From: Temnothorax longispinosus | Taxonomy: Eukaryota > Arthropoda > Insecta > Hymenoptera > Formicidae | Reading direction: 5' to 3' | Length of the DNA: 64,000 nt | NCBI RefSeq assembly: GCF_030848805.1 | Contig: NC_092360.1 | Coordinates: forward strand, 17,753,023-17,817,022 | In this document: one piece after another, positions 61,390-64,000 of the stretch | Numbering within the stretch: the stretch's first letter is position 1 | How the letters are laid out: each line of letters opens with the position of its first letter | Notes under the pieces: model-generated | Told to the model about the DNA's origin: nothing | Databases searched by the model: none | What the model saw: the letters and a program-made list of their open reading frames with translations, nothing else | Program-made: the position numbers and the translations under genes

Positions 61390-62307
61390 ACTTGGAGCCA
61401 CATCTGATCCAGTCCGAGACGTCTTGAAACTATCTTTACCAGCCGTATTTATCAATCATCAGCCAGCCGTACTCCTCGCTTAAGCGAAACCAGATTTTTG
61501 TCGCGTCGCGAGTAGATTCTGTGCGCGTGTCGATCACCCCGCAGTAACCGAGGGTCCAGACGAAATTAATAGCCACCACTGTCATCCGTTTCACGTCCGG
61601 AAGAGTCCGCCGCAGTCACCTGATTCCCCGATAGCAACCGTCAATAGTAAGTCCGAGATACCCGCTCGGTTATCATTATACATCTTTACAGTATGTATAT
61701 GTGTGAATACCGTATACGAGAACACACATATATATAAATATATACTAATATATATAAATTCATCTTTAAAACTCCTCCCTCATTTTTGAATTCAAAATTA
61801 TAAAATAATTTTAGTGAATTCGCAAATTCACCGCCGCAAGTCTTTGGGAATAATTATCCGCAATCGGACAATTTGGAACCCGCCCGCATAGTGGAGCGAC
61901 AGCTCCTAGCTTCATTTTTAAAAAGCAAACGGTTCCCGCATATCGACCACCCTATCCCCGATTCTTTCCCTTCCCCATCTCTCTCACCTGTCTGTTGTTC
62001 CCTTGCGTATCGGGTATTCCCCGATACCCCAGAACCATCCCCCCTTTTGAAACCTTCCTACTCTCCAGTTCCTTCCGAGGAACTTGCGGAGTTCCGGGAG
62101 AGATCACCCTGCAATTTCTCCCCGGTTTCTTTCGACAAAATTTCTTCCCCCGCCCTTTCTACCTTCACGACCCTCTACCGTGATCGATCGCCTTCTCCCT
62201 CCTTCTCTGACTCGAATATTGAGATACTCGAGGAATTCTCCCCCCGAACCTTCTCCCCTACACTCTTAAGCATGTACCGCGTAGTATCTCCAAATTCGAG
62301 GTACTAA
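61390..62307 (+). CDS. Leader exon, intron and Pro/Ser-rich ORF
   Basis: Leader exon to a donor (GTCAATA|GTAAGTCC near 61649). An AT-rich intron with (TA)n follows, then an acceptor (AATTTTAG|TGAATTC near 61814) and an open frame to TAA at 62307. The frame has no ATG. About 160 residues: QLLASFLKSKRFP, then Pro/Ser-rich with repeated SPSxS and FSP motifs (RSPSPSFSDSNIEIL, FSPRTFSP). A gag-like or accessory ORF of a retroelement is possible. The ORF end runs into the inverted-repeat element at 62262. Confidence 0.4.
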
Positions 62308-63253
62308 TTTCTAAATGGAAATGACATTTGGAGTTACATGCTGCTAGGAGATACTTTTCCCGGTACAGTAGCACGAGGTACGGAATACACGAGGTACTGA
62401 TAAAGAAGGAGGTACCAATTGGAGGTACCGCACTTATAAATTCACGGTACAATTTTTTAGGAGATACAGTTTTAGGAGGTACAGTTTTTTAGGGGGCTTC
62501 CCGTATGTACCCCGTACATACGTACCTCGTACGTACATATGTACCTCGTACAAATGTGTACCTCCTACATATGTACCTCGTACAAAAGACATTCGCAAAG
62601 CACTCGACGCGGACGCGTGCACGGACGTGTCATAGGAGGTACAGTTTTAGGAGGTACAGTTTTTTAGGGGGGTTTCCGTATATACCTCCTACATACGTAC
62701 CTCGTATACGTAGCCAACCATGGCATGATCGCGACATTTGTTGAACGAAAGACATTCGCGAATAGCAGCGGGCAATATTATATCATATATCCAATTCGAA
62801 ACTTTATTACTCTTTTTAAACTGAATTTGTTTCTTAAGATAATTTTTGAAAAATTATATATTTGCGCTGGTATGACATATGTAGACTATATATAACGTTT
62901 ACTTCAAATTAAGAAGTAGTCGACCACGTAAGGCAGTTGGCTCACGATGCAGAGGTCCCGAGTTCAAATCCCACCAAGGTAAGTGTGTTTTTCAAATACA
63001 AAAAATATTTATAATCATAGACTGCATCTTAAGAAACATATTTAGTTAAAAATAATAATAAATTTCGAAATAAATAATTTTTTTTGTCGGGTGAATATTC
63101 GTTGCCCATAACGTACTTCCTAACTTCGAGGTACCATGTACCTCCAATTTTTGGCGACACATGCTTAAGAGTGACTTATGTCCCTCGTAATTACGTAGGG
63201 ACAAAATTTTAACATGTACCTCCAATTTTTGGCGACACATGCTTAAGAGTGTA
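62262..63253. mobile_element. GGTAC-rich element with ACACTCTTAAGCATGT inverted ends
   Basis: The left end ACACTCTTAAGCATGTACCG and the right end, the complement of ACATGCTTAAGAGTGT, lie about 990 bases apart. A second copy of the right end sits at about 63171 (39-base direct repeat CATGTACCTCCAATTTTTGG...). The interior has about 30 GAGGTAC/GTACCTC words, including AGGAGGTACAGTTTT repeated four times. No transposase. It may be a fold-back or MITE family. Confidence 0.6.
62935..62990 (+). other. tRNA-like B-box segment
   Basis: GGCAGTTGGCTCACGATGCA then GAGTTCAAATCCCACC resembles a tRNA D-arm and T-arm with a good B box, but the anticodon arm is too short. A decayed tRNA or tRNA-derived SINE fragment inside the GGTAC-rich element. 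Confidence 0.3.
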
Positions 63254-64000
63254 CCGTAGAGATAATTTATGAGTGTATAAGTTTATAGACCGATAATTAT
63301 TTATTGTACCGTAACTATAATATTACCGTAAATAACTATAATTCTTGATATTTACACTAAAGATTATATTACCAAATTAATGTTAACTTTATATTAATTT
63401 ACCCACCAGATGCATTTTGACGGGGAGAATATCGATTTATAAAAATCCTCCCCGATCCTCCGAATTTGTGTTACATGCACCCGTACTGGAACAAATGTCA
63501 TTCCACACGCACACACCACACTCCCACGTGCATATATATATATATAATGATTTTTAATTTATAATGATATTTTGTTCTTTTCCTTTTTGTAATAAATGTT
63601 TTAATTATTTTGATCAAATTAAACCCAATGTTTATTCTTTATAAATAAAATCTCACCTCTCATTACCTCCCTAAAATCGCACAAGGTCCAATCCCCGGTA
63701 ATAGGGATATTATATCCTTGACCGAAAACAGGACTGCGAATGCACGAAAACTCTCGGTAAGCGTAATAGCGTCCCTTCTGGACGTTGACCCACGACTGAA
63801 GTTTTCCTGAAAAGTGCATTCGACTCGAGGCACGCGCCCTTCTAGCGTGAACCCGAGATACCATAAGATCTCGTTACGTCTTCCCATACCCCCTCCCATG
63901 GATAGCCTTTCCTTCGCTATCCGTCGAACCAATATATATATCTAAATTCCGGGGTTCTGACGTAACATCAGCAAACATCGCGTTTCCCACAGTCATGATT
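63254..64000. other. AT-rich then LTR-like end of the window
   Basis: 63254-63640 is AT-rich with (TA)n at 63533. 63663-63932 has overlapping open frames on the minus strand (basic, unrecognised), preceded on that strand by AGATATATATATTGG, a possible TATA. It may be the end of another LTR element cut by the window. Confidence 0.3.

Noticed and set aside
62434..62744. ORFs with repeated Tyr/Val/Arg/Gly/Thr words
   Set aside because: They are translations of the GTAC-rich repeat.
62935..62990. Functional tRNA gene
   Set aside because: The T-arm and B box look right, but the anticodon arm and acceptor stem cannot be formed.

Overview
The window is eukaryotic nuclear DNA from an insect, most likely a hymenopteran and probably an ant. 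It is AT-rich. It contains spliced remnants with GT-AG introns, an insect CYP6-type P450, an UNC-45 myosin chaperone relic, and many mobile-element families I recognise from ant genomes. There are two 500-base assembly gaps (3880-4379 and 47974-48473). I see no host gene that is clearly intact; almost everything is transposon, endogenous virus-like sequence or pseudogene.

Layout. 0-6 kb: Ty3/gypsy relics on the minus strand (gag, RT, primer-binding site, LTR-like units with motif arrays) and an 890-base inverted-repeat element. 6.6-8.3 kb: envelope-like and accessory ORFs of a retroelement. 8.4-12.4 kb: a minus-strand LINE (zinc-knuckle ORF1, endonuclease, RT), 3'-truncated and internally deleted. 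13.1-18.0 kb: a decayed gypsy element bounded by two long LTRs of about 1.3 kb, each carrying a short ORF with TQT-type motifs. 19.0-21.7 kb: a virus-like ORF fusion followed by a second gypsy family whose gag has five zinc knuckles. 21.8-25.0 kb: tandem copies of a composite module (cysteine-rich ORF, Penelope-like tail, short exon), one joined to a captured SENP/Ulp1-type protease exon. 25.0-26.7 kb: G-rich arrays around a relic cluster of Polinton/adintovirus type. 27.1-28.25 kb is duplicated at 39.1-40.35 kb. 28.7-30.5 kb: a compact head-to-tail plus-strand cluster (two cysteine-rich ORFs, a 237-residue ORF, a 49-residue ORF), the best candidate for an undescribed virus-like unit. 31.1-36.6 kb: a CACTA-like transposase and a multi-exon SAM-like partner gene, both minus strand and both slightly broken.

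37-48 kb holds tandem repeats, a PolB-associated fragment abutting a gypsy RT fragment, a very large inverted repeat (660-base arms, 314-base loop), fold-back MITEs, GGACGTCC arrays and a possible small three-exon gene. 48.6-57 kb holds a coding-type minisatellite, the UNC-45 pseudogene, a 57-base repeat and AT-rich intergenic DNA. 57.4-59.4 kb is a CYP6-like P450 pseudogene. 60 kb holds a Penelope-like fragment with a GIY-YIG region. 61.4-63.3 kb holds a promoter/exon-like unit and a GGTAC-rich inverted-repeat element.

Functional picture: the region behaves as a transposon and virus graveyard in which modules have been duplicated and recombined. The same small protein families (cysteine-rich, ORF B, ORF C, short acidic exon) recur at several places, which suggests one lineage of large virus-like element seeded the locus and was later cut up by gypsy, LINE and Penelope insertions. 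Family assignments rest on my reading of motifs, not on database searches.
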